In this document: positions 46,507 through 57,830 of the stretch, one piece after another
Numbering within the stretch: the first letter of the stretch is position 1
How the letters are laid out: every line of letters begins with the position of its first letter
Source: Sodiomyces alkalinus F11
Lineage: Eukaryota; Ascomycota; Sordariomycetes; Glomerellales; Plectosphaerellaceae
Reading direction: 5' to 3'
DNA length: 64,000 nt
NCBI RefSeq assembly: GCF_003711515.1
Contig: NW_021167088.1
Coordinates: 520,351 to 584,350, forward strand
Position numbers and translations under genes: made by a program
The notes under the pieces: generated by a model
What the model was told of the DNA's origin: nothing
Seen by the model: only the letters and a program-made list of their open reading frames with translations
The model's database searches: none

Positions 46507-49075
46507 CTATGACGGCCTGCGGAAAGGATGCGCCTCCGTGTTGAGCACCCATTCGTCCAGGCTGATGACGTCGGGGGTAGTGTATAGCAGATAATAGTAC
46601 TTGAGCGTCTCGGCGAGCCAAAAGCTCTCCATGTTGTCGACCTTCCGGGGCACCGGGTCGAGCACCCCGTCCACCGCGCTGTGGCCGGTCTCGGTGCGCG
46701 TCGCCTTGAGCACGGCCTGGAACATGCGCCAGCCTTTTTCCTGCCAGACAGGATCGCCCGTGATGCGGTACATGTACCAGACTGACTCGATGGCTTCGGG
46801 TCTGCGGAGGTTTGTGTGTTAGTCGAGGGAAGTCGGATGAAAATAAGAAGAAGAAGAAGAAGAAGAAAAGAACGACATGTGATGGTAAGACCAGGCAAGT
46901 AGGTGGGAAGCGGGACCCCTATGGAGCGACATACCTTAGAATATAGCGCCTGTCATTGATAGACGCAAAGCCGGGCGGGATGCCTTCGGCCTCGATCTTA
47001 TCGTGCACGTACTCCTCGTGCGATGCCGGCTTTGGGTCGGGACGCTCCGGAACTCTGGGGATCGGCACCTGGGCCGCAGCAGCGCCCTGCAGAGAGGCAT
47101 CTGCACTTCTCCTCCCCGCTTCCGCTTCCTGCAGTTGCAGCGCCTCTTTCTCATTCTCATTCTCTTCCTCTTCCCGCCGTTTCTGTTCCTCCTTCTTCTT
47201 CCTCTGCCTCTCCTCCCAATCCACAATGTTCCGGTTTCGCGTGGCGGCCATGGAGTCGAGGCGATCCCACCACAACGTCTCGTTGAACGCACAGCTCTCC
47301 ATCGACTCGCAGGGCACGAGGGTGGCAATCTCGGGCATGAGGCCGGACGCGGTGGATTCGTAGGCCCAGACACAGCCGTCGGCCAGTTTGCGTGCCATCT
47401 CGACGTCGTCGGGCCGCTCGTACATCTTGCCGCCGAGCCCGAACATGCCGCCGACGAAGCAAGCCAGATGCGTCGCCTCGTAGGCGTGCTGCGGCGGCCT
47501 ACCCTCGGGCGAGGTCGTCACCTTGCCGGTGAACCGCACGTCCCTGCCGTCACGGGCCATGGGCCGATACAGCAGCCACTTCTTGGCGGCCTCGACCGTG
47601 TTGATGTACAGATCCCTGTACTTCGGTTCTAGTCCGCCTAAGATCAGGTCTTGTTTGGGGAAGTACTCGTACGCCGAATCCTGGCTGCCGCCCAGGCTGT
47701 ACTGGTGGTAGCCATAGCCTTCGGGCTCGATACCTTGCTCGACGCACTTCCAGGATGCCGTCTCGTCGCCGTCAACGCTGTAAGGTGCGCTGTTCTCCGA
47801 CGAAGCGGGCGGCTGGCCTGGGAGGGGAAGGTCCTTCTTGGCGAGTTGCTGCTTATATCCCTCGGGGGGTTTGCGGTCGTCGGACTGCGCGTCCGACTGT
47901 AGGCGTGCCTCCCCACTGAGCTCCAGGGTCCTAGCCCGCTCGGCCGTGGCGGTCCGATTACAGCCAGAAAGGTCGAGCTTCTCGGGGAAGAGGCCGGGGA
48001 TGGTGGTCCCGCGGTCTTGCAAATCCTGGAGGGCGTTGGTGATGCGGGCGACGGCGTCGTAGTACTTGTTCTCGGAGGTCAGCTGAGCGAGGCGCGTGAA
48101 CTCCATGGAGAGACTAGCCAGCTCGGCGATGCTGGCGGTCTCTGCGCGGTGAGGCTGGGAGGCATAGTCGGGCATCCAGTTGTAGTAGAGAATGGGCATG
48201 CGGTTGGGGGTGTCGAAGGCGCCCATGAGGATCTCGGCGAGTTCGACGGCCTTTGTGAGCAGCACGGGATGGTTGCCTTGGCGTCCGCCGCTGACATCGT
48301 AGGCGGCGAGGAGCCCGCCGAGGTAGCGGATGGTGGTCTCGAAGACGGGGATGTCCCTGCGTTGGGGAGTGTAGGTGAAGTCGATGTCCCCAACGGCCTT
48401 GGCAGCCTCGTCGAACTCGTCCTTCAGGCCCATGATCCACAAGGTGTCAAGAGAATCGACCAGGGTGGCGGCCCAGCCGCAGAAGGGATCGCGGAACCGC
48501 TTGGTGAGAGGGGTCAGCTCGTCGTGCATCCATGCGTACTGGCGGTAGCCGGCCCAGGCCCTCTCCGTTTCGGCCTTCACCGCGGCCAGGCGCTTTTCCC
48601 GCTTCTCCTTGGCGGCAGGTGATTCGGGATCGAAAGTATGCTGAATCTTGGGGAACTGTCTTGGCGGGTCGGTGGGCAGGGGGATGATGGACTCGGTGGG
48701 AACGGGGAAGTGTTCGGGCTGCTTGCGCCAGTGGACTACGGAGGCGGACTTGGGAATGCCGCCGCCGCCGCCGTCGGGCAAGCGGTCAGGTGGGTTCTTC
48801 GCATGTATCGTGTCGTGTTCGTCGTGACGATGAGGCTCCGGTCTCGGGGTGATGACTGGGTTTCGCTCGGGTACAGCTGGCGCATGGTTGTCTTCATTCT
48901 CATGGTGATGATGTTCGTGCTCGTGATGGGCGTCGGGAGAAGCACCGGATCTAAGGCCGGAAGTGTAGGAGTAGTGATCCCAGTGAGAACTGAGCATGCC
49001 GCGGTACATCATGACGACCATGACGGCCGCCATGATGAGGACGAGGCGACTGCGCCGACGAACCATCTTGAGCAT
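46507..49075 (-). CDS. Class I alpha-1,2-mannosidase (GH47), type II membrane protein
   Basis: Trims alpha-1,2-linked mannose from N-glycans in the ER or Golgi. Exon 1 is 49075-46935 and exon 2 is 46801-46507, giving 811 residues. A short basic cytosolic tail (MVRRRSR) precedes a signal anchor ([14 protein letters not shown], residues 12-25). A long luminal stem contains a His-rich cluster near residues 48-62. The GH47 domain starts at about residue 175: [52 protein letters not shown], then [17 protein letters not shown] and the Ca2+-binding TEAHP near the end. An insertion of about 70-85 residues, rich in Lys/Glu (coded 47000-47230), sits just before [11 protein letters not shown]. The intron holds a GAA/TTC microsatellite. 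ER mannosidase I, Golgi mannosidase and EDEM-like roles cannot be separated here. Confidence 0.92.
46845..46867. repeat. GAA trinucleotide repeat in the mannosidase intron
   Basis: About seven AAG/GAA units inside the intron 46802-46934. On the gene strand it reads as a TTC pyrimidine tract. Confidence 0.85.
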
Positions 49076-50779
49076 TGACCTAGGCGATGTCGCGATACGA
49101 AGAAAAGGTCCGTTCCTGTTACCGGGCGAGTAATGAAAAGACCAAGGGTCTCGATAGCTTTGCGGCGTGGGACGGTCAGGATCGTCGGTCGATCACGCGT
49201 GGCGTGTAGCCGAGCAAGGCATCGAGGATGGAAGGGAAACAATAATAAATATTCGACACAAAGGCTACCTGGAGATCATTCTGATAGACGGGTTGATGGT
49301 TGTATGGATGGAAGAGGCCAGATCCTCTCTAAGTGACGGTATCCGTGGTTATTGATTCCAGGAGATTTTTGAGGCGTGGAAGGCGTGGAAAGATACTTTT
49401 AGTTTAAGGTTGGCACATGGGCAATGAGTAAGTAAGTACGGACGGCACACGAAAGTTTCGAAGCACAAGGCACGAGGCACGAAGCACGAAGCACGAACGA
49501 AAGAAAGCAGGCGCATGGGGAACTGTAGCTTCCCATTTGGGGGCGCCGGTGGGGAATTGAGGCCAATGAACCCCCGCCCTGCTCCGATTTTGCTCAACTT
49601 CTGGCCAGTCGGGGTGGGGAAGGACAAGTACCAGTACCTGGGTAGCTTTGGCCTAGACCCCTCGCCCTCGGCAAGCGCAAGCGTTTTCGCCAAGACGGCC
49701 CAAAAGGAGGACGGACGAGTTAGACACCGAGACCTTTTCCTGCGCCGCACCTGACCGTTTTTTTCGCTCTCGGTCATCTTGGCAATGGACACATGGGCTG
49801 GCTTCACATATCTGTACGACGTACAGAGTACGAAGGCAAGTCTCTGTTCTACTCATACCTGCAAAGAAAACAAAGAAGAAGAAAAGAAAAAAGAATATAC
49901 GGCGTAGGAATATTTGTGAAAGAAGCCTTGCAAGATATCAACATTAATTATCAGCACAAAGGAATCCTCGTTGTGGCTGAGACCGAGTACTTGATGAAAG
50001 TAGGTACTCCGGACCCTTCGAAATTTATTAGGTGCTAAGTACGAAGTAAGGTAATTATTCGCAAGGAATGGATGGGGTACCCAAGACACCGACTGAGCTT
50101 AGCTCCGTCGCCGGTCTCCCGAAGTCCCGAACTTGACCCTAAACGGACAAGCCCTCCCCTGAACCAGAAAACCCCCCCACCCCTCACAGGACCCTTATTC
50201 CGGTGAGAAGTCTAAGGTACTCGCTCTTATTGTACGGTACGCCCGCCTAAGTACCTACGGATAAGCCACGCGATAAGCTACGGAGTGCAAGGTTCAAATA
50301 CCTGCCCCTCCTCGGCCTGGTCCGTACAAAGGAACGTCCTCGTGGGAGTCGAGAACCGAGAACCACCAAAATCAAACCCCGTCCCCATTCCGCCATTATT
50401 CGAAAAGTCCAGACAGGTTGATGGTCATGGTCCTCGCGTCTAGAACAAAGGCTACTTCGTTCCAGACCTTCCCCCGGCCGTTCATCGTATCTACCGTACC
50501 GTACCCGGCAGGCAGACGTGGTCGGCCCCGTCTTCTCTGGCTCATCCCGTCGGATCTTGATCCTCCATCCTTCTCCCCTCCCTCCCCGCACTTTGGGTTA
50601 CACTGCACCTTGTCATGCCATCTTCATAACAACGCGCTTCCCTTTCAGCGAGCCATGTCTACTGCCAGACATAGGCCATGGCTCGGCAACAGCCACGTAT
50701 ACTACCGTGCATGCACTGTAGGAATATGATAAGCCTCCCACGTGCACCTTCGTTCCGATGAAGGCGAGCGAGCCGTCCC
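49076..50779. other. Intergenic upstream of the mannosidase gene
   Basis: 1.7 kb between two minus-strand genes. Short GCACGAAGCACGAA repeats lie at about 49467-49498 and TACGAAGTA-type motifs near 50035-50050. No gene recognised. Confidence 0.5.
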
Positions 50780-53700
50780 CTAAAATTCCCTACCCCGAAT
50801 CTTGGCATGTAGCACCGTGTCGTAAAAGTTGTAGTTCGGGTCCATGTCGCAGAACGGGTGCTGCGAGAGGAGCACGTCGGCTGTAGGTCGCTCATGCGGG
50901 TTGCTGGAGTAGGTAGGCAGAGAACATTAGCCCATGGTGATCGACGCGTACTTGCAAGAAACGGGGAAGAAAAAAAGAGAAAGAGAAAAAAGAAGAAAAG
51001 AAAAGAAAAGAAAAAGAAAAGAAGAAGAAAAACTCACACTGTAAAGCAATCCCAAATAAAGGACAGCGCCAGAGGACTGACCGTCTCCCGCACCTCGTCC
51101 GGGATAGGCGGCGTCTCCCTGTTGGCAATCTTGTAAATCGCACCCACCGCCTCCTCCTTACTCCACGGACGCCGCCCCTCGAACATCTCGAGCACCACGC
51201 ACCCCAAGCTCCAGATGTCCACCTTGGCGCTATACCCCTTGCCCTCGGACCGGACCACCTCGGGCGCCATCCAGAACACCGACCCCTGCATCGAATTGCT
51301 CTTGTCGTTGCCATAAATGTTGTCCGTCTTCTTCGAGATGCCAAAGTCCGAGATCTTGCACGTCCCGTCCAGGTCCAGCAGGATATTGTCCGCCTTGAGG
51401 TCGCGGTGCAGGATGCCCTCCCGGTGCAGGTACGCCAGCCCGTTCAGGATCTGCCGCGTCAGCGACGACACCACCGACTCCTCGAACTTGCCGTGCTTCC
51501 GCAGGCACGACCCGATGCTCCCGCCCGAGATGTACTCGAGGAAGATGCTGATCGACGTCTCCTTGCGCTCGCACCCGAGGTACTGCACGATGTTGTCGTG
51601 GTCCAGGTGCTGCATCGTCTCGATCTCCTGGTCCAGCGCCGCCACCAGCTCCCGCATCTTCGCCCGGTCCCCGCCCGCCGCCTTGGGGTTCACCTCCACC
51701 TCCTTCACCGCCAGGAACTCGCCCGTCGTCGCGTTCATCCCCAGGTACACCCGCCCGTACGTGCCCTTGCCGATCAGCTGGCCCTTGAACCACCGGAACG
51801 TCGTCTGCCGCTTCGGCAGGTACTCCTGCGGCAGCGGAGGCATCATCATGCTGCCGCGCTGGTCCGGCCGGATCTGCACAATGTTGGCGTTGAACATCTT
51901 GGTGCTCTTCCTCCGCATCAGCGACGTGCTGCTGCTGCCCTGTCCCACCGACCGCTGCGACGCCGTCGTCAGCCGCTTATGCGCTTCGTGCGCACCGCGA
52001 GCCACTTCGCGGATCGACTTCATCCGCCCCAGCCCACCCGCCTTGCGCGTGTTCCTTTGCGCGACGCTGTCGATCGTGCCCGTGGACCGTTCGAGTGCCT
52101 TGAGAGTCGACTCGTCCGACCCCAGCGTGTCGTTGTCGTCGTAGACGCTCGACATCCTGGACGGGGCCAGCGAAACCGAAGAGCTCGACGGCCCAGCCGA
52201 CGGGCCAACGCCTCCTTTGTCCTTGGCCACGTCGGGACAGGGACCTGGCACCGGGGCCCCTTCGATCCCGGCGGCAAGGCCCAGCTCGTCAGGTCCCGGT
52301 GGGTCGAGCACTGGCTGGTCCAGATCCAGGTTGGGGAAGAAATCGTCTAGGTTGTTGATGAGCGCTTCAGCCGTCGGCCGGTTGGCCCACACGTCCTTCT
52401 CCACGAACGACTTGCGTCGGCTGAGCTTGACGTCTTCGGTGTCCCAGTTATCGGACCCCGGCGTGTTCGGTGTGCGTCGGGAGCTACGCCCGCTCCTCGC
52501 GCTCGCCGCTTCCTCTTCCTCCATATCCGGTATCTGATTTCCGCCCGGGCTGCCTCCGGATGGTGGTGATGTGAATGACACCGACAAGGTCTTTCTCGAC
52601 CTTGACGTGTTCAACGTGAGAGTCGGTCGTTTGGGGCTGGTGTCGGCTGCACCACCGCCGCCACCGCCGCCGCCGCCGCCGCCAGAGCTCCGACTGGGTT
52701 GCTTAATCGGGACGGCGAAGAGCCCGTCGTCCGAATCGTCTTCGGAGTCATCGTCATCGGACGGCTGAGCTTGGCGTGCAGGGCTCGAAAAGCTGACATC
52801 CGTTTCCTCAAAGTCAAAGTCGGGGCCGTGGGACTTGCGACGACCGGGTGGAGCACCCTTCTTTTGAGCTGACGTTGACTGGCTCTTGTTGTCAGAGCCC
52901 AACCGCCGCTTACTTGTAGATGACGACCCAGGCTGTGCGATGGCTCCAAGACCCCTACCCATGGAGGCGAACGCCGCACCTACGCTGGTGCCCATGGCTG
53001 GGCTTGACGGTTTCCTTCCGCTCTTGTCGAAGCTCTCCCGATCCTCTTCGGTCAACGTCGGCGGCCGGCGCGAGCTATCCAGCCCGGTCGAGGAGCGCTG
53101 CTGATGAAGACCTCCCCTCTTGCTCAGGGAATTGGCCTTAATCAACGTGGCCGAGGGGTCGCTGGGTGGTGCAGGTGGTTTCCGTACCGGGAAGAGGTGA
53201 TCCGGTCTCTTCTCGTCGTAGGGCGACTGGCGTGGCTGGTCAAAGTCGACGCTGCGCCCCGCGATGCCGTAGCCGCCGACGACCTCTGGCGCGTGCATGG
53301 CATTGTCCCTCGTCTCTGCCGCCTGTCGCCGCTTGGCCAAGTACTCTCTCTGCTTCCGTTCCACATCGGCACGGTAACGGCTAGAGTCCTGCAGCTTTCC
53401 GTCGACATTGTCACCTGTCAGGACGTCTGGTCTTGCGCTAGGTGGCGACGAGCTAGATCTCGCCCGCGATCCATTGATGCGATCGGGCGAATCACCTCCT
53501 CCGTCGAGGGGCGTGCCTGGGGCCAGCGACGCAGGAAAGCCGTTCCCGTTTGCGGTGAGTCCACCCTGCAAGCCGAATCCGGCGGGCCGGACGTAGAACT
53601 TGAGCGACCCGACCGAGTCGGCCTTGTGACGCTTCTGCGCAAGGAGCTTCTGGCCGTCCAGGGGCTCGTCGTGATCGAACTTGCCGAGCTCCGTCGCAAA

Positions 53701-55614
53701 GAACTGCGCGTTCTGGGAATCGGTCAAGCCAAGACCCGCACAGATGATGTGACGAATGTCGGCGGGCGATTCGCCATTGGTGATGTCGCACATGCGGTAG
53801 TTCCAGCCATCCATGGTGGCGAGGACGAACGTCCTCTCTAACCGCGAGACGTTTGGAGAGAGTCCCAGGACCGTGCTGAAAGAGTCGAGATTGAAACTCG
53901 GGGAAGGTCGAATTTCCAAGGAAGTCTCGCTCGCGTTACCTGGCCGGGTCCCAGACGGCGTTTTGAAACTGACGACGGAGGAGTCGTCGGGAGAGGACTC
54001 GGTGTCGGGGCTGTACCCGATGGCTTCGTCCTTTGGTTTCTTCTTTCTCAAGAAACCTAGGCCCAGGAAGCCCCTCGCGTCTTTGACCGACGTGGAAGGC
54101 TCGGAACCGGCCGACTTGTCGCCGCCGCCGCCGCCGCCAGCCGAGTCTGCGGGCGAAGTGCGGCGGCCTTCGCTATTATGGCCGCCGGCGGCAATCTCAT
54201 TGATCGTCATGCCGTTTCGGAAGAGCTGCGAGGCCTCTTGCGGAACACCGGAGCCGTACCGCGCCGTGTTGGACGAGAGCGAATCGGTGCTATTCCTCGA
54301 GCGATGACCAAACTTGGTGGAGCGGGGTGAGGCCGACACATTTCCGGTAGAGGGCCCAAAGAACCCATGGGGATTCGGGCTCGCCGGGCTTTCTGTCCGA
54401 GCGGCGGAAGGCCTGGCCGAGCCTTCCCCGTCGCTGTCCACGTTGTTGTAAAAGGTTCCTCGGCTCGACTGGGACGTCGTGTTGTCGGTCAGAATCGGCA
54501 TGGTCGTGGCTCTGGTCGGCGAGAAGCGTCGTCCACCGAAACCGGGGCCCGGTGCTTTGATGCCCAAGGTGGTGCCAGGGGAATCTGTTGGGTCGGTCCC
54601 CGCGCTGTGCAGGGTGTTGCCGTGATTCAGCGACTCTTTCCTGGCATGGGACGAAGGCATCCGAGATGCGTCGGAGGGCTTCCCGGTGACGATACTACGC
54701 ACGAGGCGGCGCATCCTCCTTCCCTCTTCCCGTTCGCGAGGCTGGTCCCATCCGGTGCCGCTGTTGGTGCATTCAATGGCTAGTCTGGGATAGACCTGCT
54801 GGTGCATGATGCCGAAATTGCCCCGGCCGCCGTGACCGACACCGAGCTCGAGGAAGCGAACACCGTGCAAGTTGAGATAGATGAAGGTCTGTTGCCAGTC
54901 TTTCGAGAAGTGGTTTGCGGCGAGCCAGAGAAGCACTTTGTCCATGGGCCAGTGTTGGGCCAGGTCGAATGGGATGGTGGAGGAAGAGCCACCAGAGGAG
55001 ACGATGGGCGTGTCACGCGTGTTGTCGCGCGTGTTGTCGGTCGCACCAGATGCCCGGGCGGCCGCATCGTCCGGCTGCGTGGTGTTCAGGGCGTCCGTGG
55101 TACCTTGGCTGGCGGTGGGCCACGAGTTCAGGGTCGTGGCGTAAGTCAACGACTCGTCGAAGCCTCCCCCAAGACCTGGGATGCCGACGCCCTCGCCGTA
55201 AGTAGTACCGTCAGGGATATAGGTCGCAGACATTTGTTCGTTCATAGACGGCGGCGGGGCAATGGATAGGGTCGTGCCGGCTGCGACGTGGGCATGGGAC
55301 ATGGGATTGTAGGCTTGGTGCTGGGCCGGACCTGAGGGCGGAGGGGGAGGAAAGTTGATGCCGCCGCGACTGTCGTACATGCGTCCGAAGCCGCCATGCC
55401 ACGGGTGTTGCTGGTTCGGTGGCGGGCCAGGAGGAGGTGGGATCATCATTGTCCCTCCTCCCGTACCGCCAGGTGCAGATGGGTGCCTCGGCGGAGGCGG
55501 AGGGATGGACATGAGGTTGTTGCTGAGTTGACTCGGCATCGGTGGCGGAGGTGGAATGGGAAACGGCCTCGAGGGGTCGCTCCCCGACATGTGGCGTTGT
55601 CCTCCTGGATACAT
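50780..55614 (-). CDS. BCK1: BCK1-type MAP kinase kinase kinase (cell wall integrity)
   Basis: Ser/Thr kinase expected to activate the Mkk-Slt2 cascade downstream of protein kinase C. Exon 1 is 55614-51038 and exon 2 is 50903-50780, giving 1,566 residues. The frame is open to 55833, but MYPGGQRHMSG at 55614 is the likelier start, followed by Pro-rich runs. A SAM-like region lies near residues 215-285 (HWPMDKVLLWLAANHF). An RA/ubiquitin-like region lies near 595-685 (FVLATMDGWNYRMCDITNG). The kinase domain starts near 1,273: FRWFKGQLIGKGTYGRVY, AVKEVEV, HRDLKADN, SDFGIS and WMAPEVVR. The opening RWFKGQLIGKGTYGRV distinguishes BCK1 from STE11 types. A nine-Gly tract is coded at 52649-52683. The linker is long, Ser/Pro-rich and probably disordered. 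The intron (50904-51037) is a near-pure purine tract on the + strand. Confidence 0.93.
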
Positions 55615-57830
55615 GATGAGAAGGAGTCGGAGGCCAGACGCCAGGGTATCGTAAATAATTGGTGCTGAAGTCGGATTGGTACGGCAAGTTTTTGAAGAAA
55701 AGGGAAGACGAGGCTCTCGATCTGTCGCGGATAATTTCGTTTTCTGGAGTGATGAAGGTAAGGACGACGACAGGATTCGAGTCGTACGTCCCACGTCACA
55801 TTGCCCACGATTGGGACAGGACAGGCCCCTCACATAGCTGTCATGGCCGTGAGCCTCGTAGGCACTTTCAGTCCAAGTCGTTGTCGTTATACCCTATATC
55901 TTCCCCTTTGTTCGGCGTACGTCGGGCCAAAAAAAAAATAAAAAATTGTAAAAAAAATTGTGGCGTGTACCTTGTGGTACGTAGAAACGAACCGGCGCTG
56001 CGATTCGATGACAAAGTCAGATCAAACTGGTCGGAGGAGAGGTTGGCAAGTCGAATATTGGGTTGTTTGGGTTGGCCTCGGTAGGAAGGTGGGCACGAAT
56101 CGAGAATCGAGAGTTGTGTCGAGTAGGAGGAGAACTGCGCCTTGGAGGGAAAACGATGTTTGTCGCGTTGATTCCGTCTTTTGGTGGACAACGCAACGTT
56201 AGAATAGAGGTGGAGAGGGAGAGGGAGAAAAAGCGGAGGCAGGCAGGGGCTCCTCCAACGACGTACAGTACGAAGAGTATGAGCTGGTGCGTCCCAACTG
56301 ATTGATGAGCTGGACCTTGTCCTGGCCCTCGCCCTGGCCCATGGCCCTGACCGAACGAACAGATGCAGGATGGGCGGCAAGCTTGCAAGGGCCATTCGGC
56401 GGGTGGGTTGCCCAGCCAGGCCAGCCGATCAGCACGACGCCCCTAGGGATATGGAGCCAATGACGATAACCTCCGGGCGCCAGCCCCCCCTCCCTCCCCT
56501 TGGAAAAAGATACGAACAGATAGATGGTCGATAATCGTCGACCACACTGTCGTCTGGTTGCCCTTCGCTTCGTGCTTGCGTCGTGATTTCCCACCTTGCT
56601 GCACGTCTCCCTCGAAATATCAGAATATGGACAGAATGCAAGTAAGTCCTTGTCGGTCACGCCTTATCTACTCCGTACCTATGCATCCACTGTTGCATTT
56701 GGGTTGCTTCTTGGGTCGTTTTGCGCGCTTCGCTCCCCGACGCAACAGGTCTCGGTATCGAATTCTTCTCGAGGGACCTTCTGGGCGAACCCTTTGTCTG
56801 GTTTTCTGGGAACGTGAACGTCAGTCTAAGTCAGTCCAACGGTTTTCGTAGGCGCAAGCCACAGACAAGTGATCCCTGTGTTGGGTGCGGAAAGCTGGTC
56901 CAACGGTCTAACGGTTTCGAGGGGAAAAGCTGCAGACCATCGGAGAGCGGGGCTCTGAAGCTTATTCGTAAAGCAAACCAAACCAAGCCACTTACCTTAC
57001 ACTGTGCGGGGGACTACGTACCTTACGAAGTATCAAGTACCTTGATCACATAACGGATACAGTGGTAATTAAGTACCTTAAGGTACACGTACCTCGCCTC
57101 GTAGGACCTACAGTAGGTATCCGTCCTCCTTGGATCAAGGGCACTTTACTGTACAAAGTAATTACCTTATAGTAATTACGTTGTATAAGATCTTCAGTGA
57201 TACCACAGTGCTGTAGGGTCATACTCAGGTTCTGCTGTGCCTGCCGGAATACCTTAGTGAAAGAACGAATGCCGCGCCGCACTGTCCTAGCTACCTTAGT
57301 ACTGCCAGTTGATTCGCTTCCTCGTTATAGGGTAGGCGTTCAACTAAGGTATGCCTGCCTGTTGTCTACGTCTACCCGCATAGGCCTAACACATACGAAA
57401 TACGAAGGAACCGCGAGACCGTACTCTCCTACCTATCGACAAGACACACAAGACGCACGAAAATAAGCTGCAGAAGCGCCGGCGCTTATTTTCCGGAAAT
57501 GCGAAAGCCTGCAGGAACAGGAACCTACAGTCAGCAATAGAAAGTCACTCTTCATCGGATCATTCCATCATTTGTCGATGTCTGTAATTCTTTAGACCTT
57601 GTGTCTCTATACTTGTAGTGCTATGCCAAAAGCCTAAAAGCCCGTGTAATCACCATCTTCTCCATTCGTGGCCAGTCTTGACAAGAAAGATTACATGCAG
57701 TGAAACGAGAAAGACAATACCCAATGCAGACTCTACCAAGAAAAAGGGAGAAGACGAGGAAGAGGAAAGGAAAAAAAAAGGGGGGGGGGTTGCTGGCTTC
57801 AACTAAAGTCCTGCCTAATGCCAAGGAAAT
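55615..57830. other. Intergenic; BCK1 promoter side and repeat cluster
   Basis: The first 700 bases are the likely BCK1 leader and promoter, with A runs near 55930-55960. A dense cluster of TACCTTAAGGTAC-type palindromes lies at 57000-57360. A run of ten G follows an A run at 57770-57790. No gene recognised. Confidence 0.55.

Noticed and set aside
50904..51037. Purine-rich tract (GAAAA/AGAAA) as a stand-alone repeat
   Set aside because: It lies wholly inside the BCK1 intron and on the gene strand is a pyrimidine tract, which suffices to explain it.
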